Assembly: GCA_963773665.1 (NCBI GenBank)
Contig: CAVZBZ010000001.1
Location: forward strand, 620,001-684,000
Source of the DNA: DATJLY01 sp963773665
Lineage (GTDB): Bacteria > Pseudomonadota > Alphaproteobacteria > ATCC43930 > CGMCC-115725
Reading direction: 5' to 3'
Length of the DNA: 64,000 nucleotides
Positions 7,136 through 17,966 of this stretch are shown here, piece by piece; within the stretch, counting starts at the first letter, position 1; every line of letters starts with the position of its first letter. The notes under the pieces were generated by a model, which was not told the origin of the DNA, did not search any database, and was given only the letters and a program-made list of their open reading frames with translations. Both the position numbers and the translations under genes were made by a program.

Positions 7136-7202
7136 GGCGCGCAATTGCCGGCCGGGGCGCGATCCTTGTGGGCCTGCCGACAAGATTGAAGCGTGGTGGG
7201 GA

Positions 7203-8099
7203 ATGCGGCTCATCGGCATCATCATCATTGGCTTGGCCCTCGTGCTTTCGGGGGTCGTGTATTTCGTCGTGCCGAAGCTCATGCGCAGCCCGGCGCCGCA
7301 GGCGCAGCAGGCGCAGGCCGCCCAGCTCGCGGCCAAGGAAGTGCTGGTGGCGGCGCACACCCTGCCGGCCGGGCAGGTGCTGAAGGCCGAGGACATGCGC
7401 TGGCAGAAATGGCCCGAGCAAGGGCTCGATCCCAACTACCTGGTGCACGAGAAGGGCGCCGACCCGAAGAACGAGGTCGGCATGATCGTGCTGCACGGCA
7501 TCGAGACGGGCGAGCCGATCCTCTCGGCCCGTCTCCTGAAAGCCGGCGACACCAGCTTCATGGCGGCCGAGCTGCCGCCCGGCATGCGCGCGATCAGCAT
7601 CAAGATCGACGGCATCTCGGCGACCTCGGGCTTCATCCTGCCGGGCGATTACGTCGACGTGCTGCTGAGCGAGCACTACACCGTCAAGTCGAACCCGCAG
7701 CAGAGCCAGGATGTCGGCCCGCCGCCGTTCGACACGCGCGAGATCAACACCATCGTGCTGCGCGACATCAAGGTGCTGGCGATCGACCAGTCGGTGCAGG
7801 ATCTCGACAGCAAGCCGAAGACCGGCGGCAGCGCCACGCTCGAGGTGGCGCTCCCGGACGCGCAGAAACTCACCATCGCCGGCTCGCTCGGCAACCTCTC
7901 GCTGCTGCTGCGCAGCCACACGCTGCCGGCCCATCCCGAGGCGGAAGGAACGCCCACCATCGTCGAGGACTATCAGGTGAGCACGTTCCGCGCGGCGATG
8001 TTGCAGCAATACCTGACCCGGCTCGCGCAGGCGCGCGGCGGCGACCAGGGGGGCGGCCTGCGCATCTATCACGGCGCAGCGCTCGCCGGAGCGAAGTAG
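7203..8099 (+). CDS. cpaB: Flp pilus assembly protein CpaB/RcpC
   Basis: This 298-residue periplasmic protein is anchored by an N-terminal membrane helix (about residues 3-24). A SAF-like domain follows (about 43-110, VLVAAHTLPAGQVLKAEDMRW), then the RcpC/CpaB domain with LPGDYVDVLL. In Tad systems it supports the secretin. The ATG at 7203 follows GGTGGGGA. It is the first of a closely spaced run cpaB-C-D-E-F-tadB-tadC. Confidence 0.9.
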   Translation: MRLIGIIIIGLALVLSGVVYFVVPKLMRSPAPQAQQAQAAQLAAKEVLVAAHTLPAGQVLKAEDMRWQKWPEQGLDPNYLVHEKGADPKNEVGMIVLHGIETGEPILSARLLKAGDTSFMAAELPPGMRAISIKIDGISATSGFILPGDYVDVLLSEHYTVKSNPQQSQDVGPPPFDTREINTIVLRDIKVLAIDQSVQDLDSKPKTGGSATLEVALPDAQKLTIAGSLGNLSLLLRSHTLPAHPEAEGTPTIVEDYQVSTFRAAMLQQYLTRLAQARGGDQGGGLRIYHGAALAGAK

Positions 8100-8110
8100 C
8101 AGGTGCCGCC

Positions 8111-9742
8111 ATGACCCGGCTTTTGGCCCGAGCGGCATCGTTGACGATGCTGGCCGCGCTTGCGGCGGCGCCGGCGGCCGTGGGCCAGGGCGCGCGCGGG
8201 CCCGGGCTCGTGGCGCCGACGGTTCCGCCGCCGGCCTCCGGCGTGCCGGCCGGGCGGCTGTTCGCGGTCGGCATCGGCAAGTCGCAGGTGATCCATCTCG
8301 CGCGGCCGGCGCGCGACGTGCTGGTGGCGAGCCCGGGCGTCGCCGACGTGGTGCTGCGCAGCGCCGACACGGCCTTCGTCATCGGCCGCGTCGCCGGCGA
8401 GACCACCGTCTATTTCTTCGACGGCGAAGGCCATCAGATCGACGCGCTCGACGTGACCGTGGTGTTCGACACGACGGCGCTCGACGAGGCGCTGAAGCGC
8501 GCGCTGCCGAACGAGGCGATCGACGTTTCGACGGTCAATACCGGCATCGTGCTGTCGGGCTCGGTGTCCTCGCAGCAGGCGATCGACGACGCGGTGGCGA
8601 TCACCAACCAGTTCATCGCCTCGCGCGTCGCGGCAAGCACCACCAGCAGCAGCAGCGCGCCTGCCGCAGCGTCCGCCGGCGGCGGGTCGTCGTCCTCGAC
8701 CACCAGCACCACGTCGGCCGCGCCGGTCTCGATCATCAATCTGCTCAAGGTGCGGAACGAGAACCAGGTGGTGCTGCGCGTGCGCGTCAGCGAGATGTCG
8801 CGCGCCGTCATCAAGGAGCTCGGCGTCCAGCCCGGCGCCGTGTTCAATGTCTTCAAGGGCATCGGCGCGCTCAGCACGACCAGCCTGACGACGCCGGGGC
8901 TTGCGCCCGCCGGCTTCGCGCCGTCGATCACCGGCGCCGCCGCGCCGGGCGTCGGCCTTGCCTTCGGCGGCGCAACCGCGGCATTTCCGGCGACCAGCAC
9001 GCCGTTCGGCGGGCTCGCGCTCACCATTCCGTTCGGCGCGGCGACCGGCCTCACCGCGCTCATCGAGGCGCTCGATTCGAACGGGCTGGCCAAGACCCTG
9101 GCCGAGCCCAATCTCACCGCGGTCTCGGGCGAGACCGCGTCGTTCCTGGTGGGCGGCAGCGTGCCGATCTGCCAGACCACCACGACAGCCAACGGTCTCG
9201 CGCAGTTCAGCTTCATCTACAAGCCGTTCGGCATCCAGTTGACATTCACGCCGGTGGTGCTGAGCAGCAACCTCATCAGCATCCGCATCTCAGCCGAGCT
9301 TTCGACGCTCGTGACCTCGGTCGCGGGCGGCGCCGTGGCGCCGATCGCGGGAAGCTGCGGCGCGCCCGCCTTCACCAGCCGCAACGTGACGACCACGGTC
9401 GAGCTGCCCTCGGGCGGCAGCATCGCCATCGCCGGCCTGCTGCAGAACGACGACACGAGCAACATCCAGGGCCTGCCCGGCCTCAAGGACGTGCCGGTCC
9501 TGGGCGCGCTCTTCTCGTCGAAGGCGTACCAGGAGAATCTCGACGATCTCGTCATCACCGTGACGACCGTGCTGGCGCGGCCGACCAGTCCCGGCGAGCT
9601 CAGCTATCCGACCGACGGCTTCGGCCCGGCGAGCGATTTCAATTTCTACATCCTGAACCGCATGCAGACGAACTACGCGCCGGCCGCGAGCGCGATCCCG
9701 CCGCCGCAGGTGAAAAGCACCTTCGGCCTGATCCTGGAGTGA
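8111..9742 (+). CDS. cpaC: Flp pilus secretin CpaC/RcpA
   Basis: The 543-residue outer-membrane secretin begins with a signal peptide (MTRLLARAASLTMLAALAAA). It then has the pilus N-domain (about residues 50-130, with LFAVGIGKSQVIHL), a BON-like segment, a Ser/Thr/Ala low-complexity linker (about 175-205) and the C-terminal secretin domain with GGSIAIAGLLQ and VPVLGALFSSKAYQ. It forms the pore for the Flp pilus. The ATG at 8111 follows AGCAGGTG; the frame is open further upstream through cpaB, which is a shadow. Confidence 0.92.
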   Translation: MTRLLARAASLTMLAALAAAPAAVGQGARGPGLVAPTVPPPASGVPAGRLFAVGIGKSQVIHLARPARDVLVASPGVADVVLRSADTAFVIGRVAGETTVYFFDGEGHQIDALDVTVVFDTTALDEALKRALPNEAIDVSTVNTGIVLSGSVSSQQAIDDAVAITNQFIASRVAASTTSSSSAPAAASAGGGSSSSTTSTTSAAPVSIINLLKVRNENQVVLRVRVSEMSRAVIKELGVQPGAVFNVFKGIGALSTTSLTTPGLAPAGFAPSITGAAAPGVGLAFGGATAAFPATSTPFGGLALTIPFGAATGLTALIEALDSNGLAKTLAEPNLTAVSGETASFLVGGSVPICQTTTTANGLAQFSFIYKPFGIQLTFTPVVLSSNLISIRISAELSTLVTSVAGGAVAPIAGSCGAPAFTSRNVTTTVELPSGGSIAIAGLLQNDDTSNIQGLPGLKDVPVLGALFSSKAYQENLDDLVITVTTVLARPTSPGELSYPTDGFGPASDFNFYILNRMQTNYAPAASAIPPPQVKSTFGLILE

Positions 9743-9746
9743 GGCC

Positions 9747-10403
9747 ATGGGCGCGCGAGGCAGCATACTCATCCTTGCCGCAGCGCTGGCGCTCGCCGGC
9801 TGCTCGGCCGCGCCGCAATCGGCCGAGCAGCTTTATCCGACGCGCGTGCAGCCCGAGACGGTGACGCTCGCCGCGCATTTCAGCGGCACCGCGGACCCGT
9901 TCACGGGCGATCTGGCGGGGCGCTTCGACACGCTCGTCGCGGGCTATCTGAGCCGCGGGCACGGGCCGATCGCGATCGGCGCCGCCAACCTGAGCCCGCG
10001 CGATTTCGAGCTGGTGCGCGGCAAGCTCATGGCGGCGGGCGTGCCGAAGGGCGCCATCCGCATGGAGCAGGCCGCCACGGGCGCGCCCGGCGACGTGACG
10101 CTCAGCTATCAGCGCTTCGACGTGGTCGCGCCCAACTGTCCGGGCTGGAGCGTGCCGATGGATTTCAACCCGTACAACATTCCCGATCCGGGCCTCGGCT
10201 GCGCCACCTTGCACAACTCTGCGGTCCTGGCCGCCGATCCCTCCGACCTCGTCGATCCGCAGCAACTGGGCCCGTCCGACCCGACCGCCATCGCGCGCGT
10301 CGGCGCCGGCTACCGCGCGGGCTCGGTGACCGGCACGACGCAGAGCGCCATCGAAGGCGCGCGCGATCAATCCGCCGCCGGCGTCGCCGCGCAGTCGCAT
10401 TAG
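9747..10403 (+). CDS. cpaD: Pilus assembly lipoprotein CpaD
   Basis: This 218-residue lipoprotein has a lipobox LAGC (Cys19) after a short signal. The body has the CpaD pattern, including GCATLHNSAVLAADPSDLVDP in the C-terminal half (Cys and Asn conserved in the family). It is thought to act with the secretin in the outer membrane. It starts 4 bp after cpaC. The end runs into an Ala/Gly/Ser-rich tail. Confidence 0.88.
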   Translation: MGARGSILILAAALALAGCSAAPQSAEQLYPTRVQPETVTLAAHFSGTADPFTGDLAGRFDTLVAGYLSRGHGPIAIGAANLSPRDFELVRGKLMAAGVPKGAIRMEQAATGAPGDVTLSYQRFDVVAPNCPGWSVPMDFNPYNIPDPGLGCATLHNSAVLAADPSDLVDPQQLGPSDPTAIARVGAGYRAGSVTGTTQSAIEGARDQSAAGVAAQSH

Positions 10404-10417
10404 CAGGGAGACCGGTC

Positions 10418-11647
10418 ATTCAACGCGCCGAAATTCACGCATTCCTGCTCGATCCCGGGACCCGCGCCACGGTCGAGCAGGTGCTGGGCGACCGCCGCCT
10501 GGCGAAGACGCGCCCGACCTTCTTCGAGGGCTCGATCGCGGCGGCGGCGCACCAGTACGAATCGAATCCGAGCCCCGATCTTCTGGTGATCGAGACGCGC
10601 GACGCGCCCGAGGCGATCTTTCAGGAGCTCGAAAAGCTGAGCCAGGTGTGCCGGGTCGAGACCAACCTCGTCCTGATCGGCGCGCACAACGACGTGGCGC
10701 TCTATCGCGCGCTCACCAAGGCCGGGATTCGCGAATATCTGCCGGTGCCGGTCGACGAGCACCATCTCCTCGAATCGATCGTCGCGGTCGTCGCCGATCC
10801 GGCCGAGCTGAAGCTCGGCCGGCTCATCTCGTTCATCGGCGCGACCGGCGGCGCCGGATCGACGACGCTCGCCAACAACGTCGCCTGGTGCCTCGGCAAG
10901 CTGTTCGACGGCGAAGTCACGCTCGTCGATCTCGATCTGGCGTTCGGCAGCGTCGGCATCGACTTCAATCTCGAATCGCCGGAGAACGCGGCGCAGGCGC
11001 TGGCGCAGGCCGACCGGCTCGACGACCAGGTGCTGGGCCGCATCCTCGGCAAGTACAACGACAACCTCAATCTCCTGACCGCGCCCGGCGAGTGCGTGCG
11101 CGCCGCCGACATCGACCCGGCGGCGGCCGAGGAAATGCTGAAGCGGTTCCGCCACAACGCCGCCTGGGTGGTGGCGGACCTGCCGCATTACTGGGGCGGC
11201 TGGGTGCGTCACGTGCTCGACCAGTCGGACGATATCGTGGTGACGGCGGTGCCGACGCTCACGAGCCTCAGGAACGCCAAGAGCATCGCCGACACGCTCA
11301 ACCCCAAGCGCAAGAATGACGGGCCGGTCCGGATCGTGCTTAACCATGTCGGCGAGAACGCCAAGACCGAGATCACGGCCAAGGACTTCGCCAATGCCTT
11401 GGGGTCCGCTTTGACGGTGACCCTGCCGCACGAAGCGACTATATTTGGGCAAGCGGCCAATACCGGACACATGGTCGGCGAGGCGCCGAAGGCGAAAGGC
11501 GTGATCGAGCCGTTGAACGCGCTCGCCACGCTCGTCAGCGGACGCCACGCGGCGGAGAAAAAGGGGACGCCGGCCAAGAGGCCGGGGCTCCTGGACCGGT
11601 TCCTGCCGGGCGCCGCCGGAAAAGTATTAGCGCGCGCAAAGGCTTGA
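10418..11647 (+). CDS. cpaE: Pilus assembly ATPase CpaE/TadZ, probable ATT start
   Basis: This ParA/MinD-like protein positions the Tad machine. It has an atypical receiver-like domain (about residues 1-125) and a deviant Walker A GATGGAGSTT (near 142), then VTLVDLDLAFGS. No ATG, GTG or TTG lies in the part of the frame that covers the conserved N-terminal strand AFLLDPGT. The nearest canonical start, GTG 10481, would cut that strand off. An ATT at 10418 sits 6 bp after AGGGAGA and just behind the cpaD stop, so I use it (409 residues). ATT starts are rare and a sequence error is possible. Confidence 0.8.
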   Translation: MQRAEIHAFLLDPGTRATVEQVLGDRRLAKTRPTFFEGSIAAAAHQYESNPSPDLLVIETRDAPEAIFQELEKLSQVCRVETNLVLIGAHNDVALYRALTKAGIREYLPVPVDEHHLLESIVAVVADPAELKLGRLISFIGATGGAGSTTLANNVAWCLGKLFDGEVTLVDLDLAFGSVGIDFNLESPENAAQALAQADRLDDQVLGRILGKYNDNLNLLTAPGECVRAADIDPAAAEEMLKRFRHNAAWVVADLPHYWGGWVRHVLDQSDDIVVTAVPTLTSLRNAKSIADTLNPKRKNDGPVRIVLNHVGENAKTEITAKDFANALGSALTVTLPHEATIFGQAANTGHMVGEAPKAKGVIEPLNALATLVSGRHAAEKKGTPAKRPGLLDRFLPGAAGKVLARAKA

Positions 11648-11654
11648 GAAGCAC

Positions 11655-13087
<1,433 letters not shown>

Positions 13088-13091
<4 letters not shown>

Positions 13092-14104
13092 GCCCCGCGA
13101 TGATCGCCGCGGCGGCGATGATGATCCTCGCCATGACGAGCATCCTGGCCTTTGTCGTGGTGGCGCACACCGGCCCCCGGGCGAAGCTCAAGATGCGCGT
13201 CGCGGCGATCGCCGGCGGCATCAAGGACGCGCCCTCCGCGCGCAAGGGCGGAACGCCGGCGCGGCGCTCGCGCTCGATCAAGAGCAAGCTCGCCGAGGCC
13301 GGCACCGGCAACGAGGGCGAGAAGCAGAGCCGCCGGGTCGAGCTGCGCCTCATCATCGACCGCGCCGGCCTCAACATCAGCGTGCGCACGTTCTACATCT
13401 CGAGCGTGGTCAGCGCCGTCGTCGGCACCGGGCTTTACTTCCTGTTCCGCTATCCGGTGATCTTGTGGGTCTCGATCATTCCCATTCCGATGATCCTCGT
13501 CGTGCCGGTCGTGATGGGCATCGGGCTGCCGCGCAAGGTGCTGGGCCGCAGGGGCGCGAAGCGGCAAAAGAAATTCACCCAGCATTTCGCCGACGCCATC
13601 GACGTGATCGTGCGCGGCATCAGGTCCGGCCTGCCGGTCGGCGAATGCCTCAACATCATCGCGCGCGAATCGCCCGAGCCGGTGTGCACCGAGTTCAAGC
13701 TGCTGGTCGAAGGCCAGAAACTCGGCATGACCTTGAAGCAGGCGCTCGAGCGTTCGTGCCGCCACATGCCGACCGCCGACATGAAGTTCTTCGCGATCGT
13801 GCTCAACCTGCAGCAGCAGACCGGCGGCAATCTGGCCGAGACGCTCGCCGGACTGTCGGACGTGCTGCGCCAGCGCAAGAAGATGGCCGACAAGGTCAAG
13901 GCGATGTCGTCCGAGGCGCGCATGACGGCCACCATCATCGGCTCGATGCCGTTCCTCATCTCGCTGATGATCTATGTCATCAATCCCAGCTACATCTCGC
14001 TGTTGTGGACCGACCATACCGGGCAGAAGATTTTCTATGGCGGGCTGGGCTGGATGGGGATCGGCGTCTTCCTGATGAAACAGATGATCTCGTTCGAGAT
14101 CTGA
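13088..14104 (+). CDS. tadB: Inner-membrane platform protein TadB
   Basis: This 338-residue polytopic protein belongs to the GspF-like platform family. It has an N-terminal helix (about residues 5-25), two central helices (about 100-140) and a C-terminal helix pair around a T2SSF domain (DAIDVIVRGIRSGLPVGECL; GGNLAETLAGLSDVLRQRKK). It is coupled to cpaF by a 4-bp overlap and works with TadC as the membrane base of the pilus motor. Confidence 0.92.
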
Positions 14105-14118
14105 GCGCCGGTCTCGCC

Positions 14119-15288
14119 ATGAGACGGTCCGCTCCTCTCCTCGTCCTGATCGCGCTGCCGCTGCTCGTGGGCGCGGCGCGGGCGCAGGGTGGCGACGCCG
14201 CCGCAGCCGCGCCGCAACCGAGCCTCACGCCCATCGGGGGCGATCCGATCGCCGCCGCCAAGGCGGCGGGACGGCTCGGGCCGTTCGAGGCGCAGGCGCT
14301 CGTCGCCGTGCTGGTCGCGCGCTATCCCGACAGCGCCGGCGACATCACCGCAAGCGCGATTGCGGCGCTTCCGGCGCAGAATTTCATCGTCACCGCCGCC
14401 GCCATCGCACGATCGGCAGCGGTCACCGCGCCCACGCACGCGCCCGAGATCGCCGGCGCCGCGGCCGGCGCCGCGGCGCTCACCGCCGGCTCGGTGGTGA
14501 TCCGGGCCGCGGGCGCGACGCCAGCGCAGGCGGCGCAGAGCGCGCTCACCATTTCGGCCACCGCGGCCGCGATCGTGACGCAGGCGGTGATCCTCGCGGT
14601 CGGCGGCAACGCCGACAGCGCCACGATCGCCTCGTCGGCCGCTGCCATCACGGAGCGCGCGGTGGCAGCGGCGATGGCGGCGACGGAAAAGGTCGCGGCC
14701 CAAGCCGCCGCTTCGTCGGGCGCCTCGCCGCGCGATGCCGAGGCGCTTGGCAAGGAGGCGGCGCAGCTTGCCGCGACGACATTGACGCGCGGCGCGATCG
14801 CGGCGGGCATCGTCGCGCTGCGCCAGGCCCAGGCGTCCGACGGCCCGACCATGACCGAGCGCTCCGATGCGGCGCCGGCCGACGCGGCGCAAGGCTCGGC
14901 CGACGCGGCAGGCAAGATCGTGAACAGCATCGCGCGCGCCGCCGTCGCCGGCTCGCTGTCGTCGATGGACGGGACCGCGGTGCGCGTCGCCTCGATCGTG
15001 ACCGACGCCGCCGCCACCGAAGCGTCGAGCTCGGTCGCGGCCGCGGCATCGGCCGCGGCGATCGATGCCGGGGCCGATGGCGAGCTGGCGAAGACGCTGG
15101 GCGCGCAGCTCGGCTCCGCGGCGGCGCAGCAGGCCGGACGCGCGGCGGCCGAGGCGGTCGTCGAGCTCATTCCGAACGTGCGCAGCGAACAGCCGGGCAC
15201 GACGCTTGCCAACGGCATCGCCGGGCTCCCTGCCCCATCCGACCCGCCGGCGCCGCCAGCGCCGCCGGAAGAGACCAAGCCGAGGTGA
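14119..15288 (+). CDS. Alanine-rich secreted protein between tadB and tadC
   Basis: I do not recognise this 389-residue protein. It has a clear signal peptide (MRRSAPLLVLIALPLLVGAA/RAQ) and then a body dominated by alanine with regularly spaced Ser/Thr. Recurrent patterns such as AAAIVTQAVILAVGG, SAAAITERAVAAAM and AAAIDAGADGELAKTL suggest long amphipathic helices. The C-terminus is Pro-rich (PAPSDPPAPPAPPEETKPR). It lies 14 bp after tadB and 4 bp before tadC on the same strand, so it is part of the operon. A periplasmic or surface role with the pilus is inferred from location only. It has no cysteine, unlike many surface proteins. Confidence 0.7.
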   Translation: MRRSAPLLVLIALPLLVGAARAQGGDAAAAAPQPSLTPIGGDPIAAAKAAGRLGPFEAQALVAVLVARYPDSAGDITASAIAALPAQNFIVTAAAIARSAAVTAPTHAPEIAGAAAGAAALTAGSVVIRAAGATPAQAAQSALTISATAAAIVTQAVILAVGGNADSATIASSAAAITERAVAAAMAATEKVAAQAAASSGASPRDAEALGKEAAQLAATTLTRGAIAAGIVALRQAQASDGPTMTERSDAAPADAAQGSADAAGKIVNSIARAAVAGSLSSMDGTAVRVASIVTDAAATEASSSVAAAASAAAIDAGADGELAKTLGAQLGSAAAQQAGRAAAEAVVELIPNVRSEQPGTTLANGIAGLPAPSDPPAPPAPPEETKPR

Positions 15289-15292
15289 TCCG

Positions 15293-16252
15293 GTGAATCC
15301 GCAAACGCTCATCCCGCTGATTTTCGCCGCGCTCGCGTTCCTGACGGTGGTCGGGCTCGGATTGCCGTGGCTTCAGCCCGACATCTTCAAGAGCCGCCTC
15401 AAGATCATCAATCAGAAGCGCGGCGAGCTGAGCCAGCAGCGCCGGCAGCGCCTCGAGGCGCAGCGCCCGAGCCTCCGCCGCCTCACCTCGGGGCGCGAAA
15501 ATTTCATGCGCACGGTGCTCGAAAAGCTCAACATCAAGAACCTCGCCGAGCAGCCCGAGCTGCGCAAGAAGCTGATCCGCGCCGGCTATCGCAGCCCGCA
15601 GGCGATCATCACCTTCACCTTCCTCAGACTCGCGCTGCCCTTGGGCCTCGCCGGGTTTTCCGCGCTCCTGCTGTTCGGCTCGTCCAATTTCAAGATGGCG
15701 GTCATGTACAAGATCATGATCGCGATGGGCGCGCTTCTGTTCGGCTATCTGCTGCCGGGCATCTTGGTGTCGAACGCCATCACGAAGCGCCAGGCCGCCA
15801 TCCAGCGCACGTTTCCCGACGCGATCGACCTCATGGTGATCTGCGTCGAATCGGGCATCTCGCTCGAATCGGCCTTCACGCGCGTCAGCGAGGAACTGGC
15901 GCTGGACGCGCCGGAACTGTCCGAGGAGGTCGCCATCACCACGGCGGAGCTCGCGTTCCTCAGCGACCGGCGCCAGGCGCTCGACAATCTCGCCGAGCGC
16001 ACCGGCTCGCCGTCGATCAAGTCGCTCGTCACCTCGCTCATCCAGTCGGAGAAATACGGCACGCCCTTGGGTGCGGCGCTGCGCGTCGTGTCGCAGGAAG
16101 GGCGCGACACGCGCATGGCGAAGGCGGAAGAGAAGGCAGCGGCCTTGCCGGCGAAGCTCACCGTGCCGATGGTGACGTTCTTCCTGCCGGTGCTGTTCAT
16201 GGTGCTGATCGGCCCGACCATCATCCAGGTGATGCGCGCCTTCTCGCACTGA
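15293..16252 (+). CDS. tadC: Inner-membrane platform protein TadC
   Basis: The 319-residue second GspF-like platform protein has an N-terminal helix (VNPQTLIPLIFAALAFLTVV), two mid helices and a C-terminal helix. The T2SSF core contains FPDAIDLMVICVESGISLESAF and the RTGSPSIKSLVTSLIQSEKYG segment. The start is GTG at 15293 with GAGGTGA upstream. It converges with tadD after 15 bp. Confidence 0.92.
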   Translation: MNPQTLIPLIFAALAFLTVVGLGLPWLQPDIFKSRLKIINQKRGELSQQRRQRLEAQRPSLRRLTSGRENFMRTVLEKLNIKNLAEQPELRKKLIRAGYRSPQAIITFTFLRLALPLGLAGFSALLLFGSSNFKMAVMYKIMIAMGALLFGYLLPGILVSNAITKRQAAIQRTFPDAIDLMVICVESGISLESAFTRVSEELALDAPELSEEVAITTAELAFLSDRRQALDNLAERTGSPSIKSLVTSLIQSEKYGTPLGAALRVVSQEGRDTRMAKAEEKAAALPAKLTVPMVTFFLPVLFMVLIGPTIIQVMRAFSH

Positions 16253-16267
16253 GCGCGGCCGCGAGGT

Positions 16268-17038
16268 TCAGCGCCGGCTTGCCGGCGCCGCTGCCGCAAG
16301 CTGCCGGTAATAGTCGAGCGTCGCGTTGGCGAGCGCGGGCGGCAGGTCGCGCCGGGTCAACTCCTCGGCCTTGGCGATGTCGCCGCTCAAGGCATAGACC
16401 AGCGCCAGGTTCTGTCGCACGCGCACGTCGGCGTTCGGCATCATGGCGGCGTGCAGCAGGAGGGTGCGTGCGCTGTCGAGATCGTTCGCCATCGCGCGCG
16501 ACATGCCGTAATTGTTGAGGATCGAGGCGTTGTCGGGCGAGATCGCGAGCGCCGTCTTGTAGCTTTCGTCGGCGCTGTCGTAGTCGCCGAGCCGGTCGTA
16601 GGCCAAGCCCAGGGCCGAGCGCGTGCGCCAATCCTTGGCGTCGGCGGCAATCGCGCGCTGCAAAAGATCGACCGCCGCGTCGGGCTGGCCGGAAGCGAGC
16701 TTGACCTTGCCGGCCTCGGCCAGGACATCGGCGTCGGCCGGCCGCGCCGCCACCGCCTTGTCGGCGACGGCGCTCGCCTCGTCGAGGCCGCCGATGAGGC
16801 GCAGACACTGCATGAGGCCGAGCGCTGCCTGCATGTTGTCCGGTTTTTCGGCGAGCGCGGTGCGGTAATAGTTGGCGGCGCTCAGCCAATCGTTCTGCGA
16901 CCGGGCGGTGGCGGCCGCGGCCAGGAGCGAGGCGGAAAGATCGAGCTTGCTGTCGGGCTTGTCCATGCCGGCGCAGCCCGCGACCAGAATTGCGGTCGCC
17001 AGCAGCGCGCCCCAGTGCCGCCATCCGCGTGGCACCAT
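16268..17038 (-). CDS. tadD: TadD-type TPR lipoprotein
   Basis: This 256-residue protein has a lipobox VAGC (Cys22) and about five tetratricopeptide-like repeats (for example NWLSAANYYRTALAEKPDN-type and YDSADESYKTALAISPDN). TadD lipoproteins help assemble the secretin of Tad systems. It lies on the opposite strand from tadC and diverges from the next gene, so it has its own promoter in 17039-17178. Confidence 0.85.
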   Translation of the reverse strand: MVPRGWRHWGALLATAILVAGCAGMDKPDSKLDLSASLLAAAATARSQNDWLSAANYYRTALAEKPDNMQAALGLMQCLRLIGGLDEASAVADKAVAARPADADVLAEAGKVKLASGQPDAAVDLLQRAIAADAKDWRTRSALGLAYDRLGDYDSADESYKTALAISPDNASILNNYGMSRAMANDLDSARTLLLHAAMMPNADVRVRQNLALVYALSGDIAKAEELTRRDLPPALANATLDYYRQLAAAAPASRR

Positions 17039-17178
17039 GTGCTACCCCCGTCCGAAGGGGTCAATTCTATGCGCCGCCCGGCCGAATGGCAAACGGCGGC
17101 GCTGCCGGGATACGCGCATGGCTTCGCTTTTGCCGCCGCTTCTGGTAAAGATTTCCGGGCGATAAGGCGGAGGTGGGG

Positions 17179-17736
17179 ATGATCGGACGGATCGGACGAG
17201 ACCGGCCGCCGGCGCGCTGGGCCGCCGCCGCCGCCGCTGGTCTCGCGCTCTGGGCGCTGCCTTCCTTCGCCCAGACGAGCGCCACCCAGCCGCTCAGGGT
17301 CACGCTCAACCACGCCCAGGCGGTGACGCTCGAAGCGGCCGCCGCGACCGCGCTCGTCGCCGATCCCGACGTGGCCGACATCGTCAACGAGCGCGGCAAC
17401 CTGCTGTTCGTGCTCGGCCGGAAACTGGGCTCGACCAACCTTCTCGTCTATGACGGCTCGGGCCGGCGACTCGTCGACCGCGAAGTGATCGTCGTGCCCG
17501 ACAACAACGGCGTCGTCACGGTGACGCGCGACCTTTTCCCGTCCGACTATTACTGCGATCCGCGCTGCGTCCCGGCAGTGCTGCCTGCGCCGCCTTCGGC
17601 CACTGCCGCAGCGGCGGGGCCGCCGGGCGCCGCTCCGAGCGGCGGCGGCGGCGCTGCGCCGGCTTCGGGGGCGCCGGTTTCGCCCGGCGGGCCGCCACCC
17701 GTGCCGCAGAATCCCGGCAGTCCCGGCGTGCCATGA
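17179..17736 (+). CDS. Secreted protein with pilus/secretin N-domain only
   Basis: This 185-residue protein has a signal peptide ending near SFA/QTSA. A single domain follows like the N-terminal domain of CpaC (about residues 40-110, LNHAQAVTLEAAAATALVADPDVADI, then RKLGSTNLLVYDGSGR). It ends in a Pro/Gly-rich tail. It lacks a secretin pore domain. Similar short proteins are found near Tad loci, and a scaffold or secretin-partner role is inferred. The ATG at 17179 follows GGAGG at 17169-17173; a GTG at 17173 lies inside that site. Confidence 0.75.
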   Translation: MIGRIGRDRPPARWAAAAAAGLALWALPSFAQTSATQPLRVTLNHAQAVTLEAAAATALVADPDVADIVNERGNLLFVLGRKLGSTNLLVYDGSGRRLVDREVIVVPDNNGVVTVTRDLFPSDYYCDPRCVPAVLPAPPSATAAAAGPPGAAPSGGGGAAPASGAPVSPGGPPPVPQNPGSPGVP

Positions 17737-17912
17737 ACGACGCGCCGAAGTCGCCGCCCGCTTCGGACGAGAAGACGCCGCCCGATCTCGAGCTGGTGCG
17801 CCGCGCAGGGTTCGATCTCGACCATTTCCTGTCGCTGCCCGAGTTCGAGCAGCGGCTCGTCCTCAAGATGGCCGAGCGGCTCGTCGATGCCGCGCGCCGC
17901 GCCGAGGAGTGA
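17733..17912 (+). CDS. Small hypothetical protein (59 aa)
   Basis: An ATG at 17733 overlaps the stop of the previous gene (ATGA), and a 59-residue frame follows. The N-terminus is Pro/Asp-rich (MNDAPKSPPASDEKTPPDLE) and the C-terminal half predicts two helices (LVRRAGFDLDHFLSLPE; FEQRLVLKMAERLVDAARR). There is no signal or membrane segment, so it is cytoplasmic. The overlap and codon use support it as real, but I cannot assign a function. Confidence 0.6.
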   Translation: MNDAPKSPPASDEKTPPDLELVRRAGFDLDHFLSLPEFEQRLVLKMAERLVDAARRAEE

Positions 17913-17966
17913 GGCCGAAGCCTGGGGCCTGGCGTTAAGGCCGCACCGGCCAGTTGGGAGGCGGAC

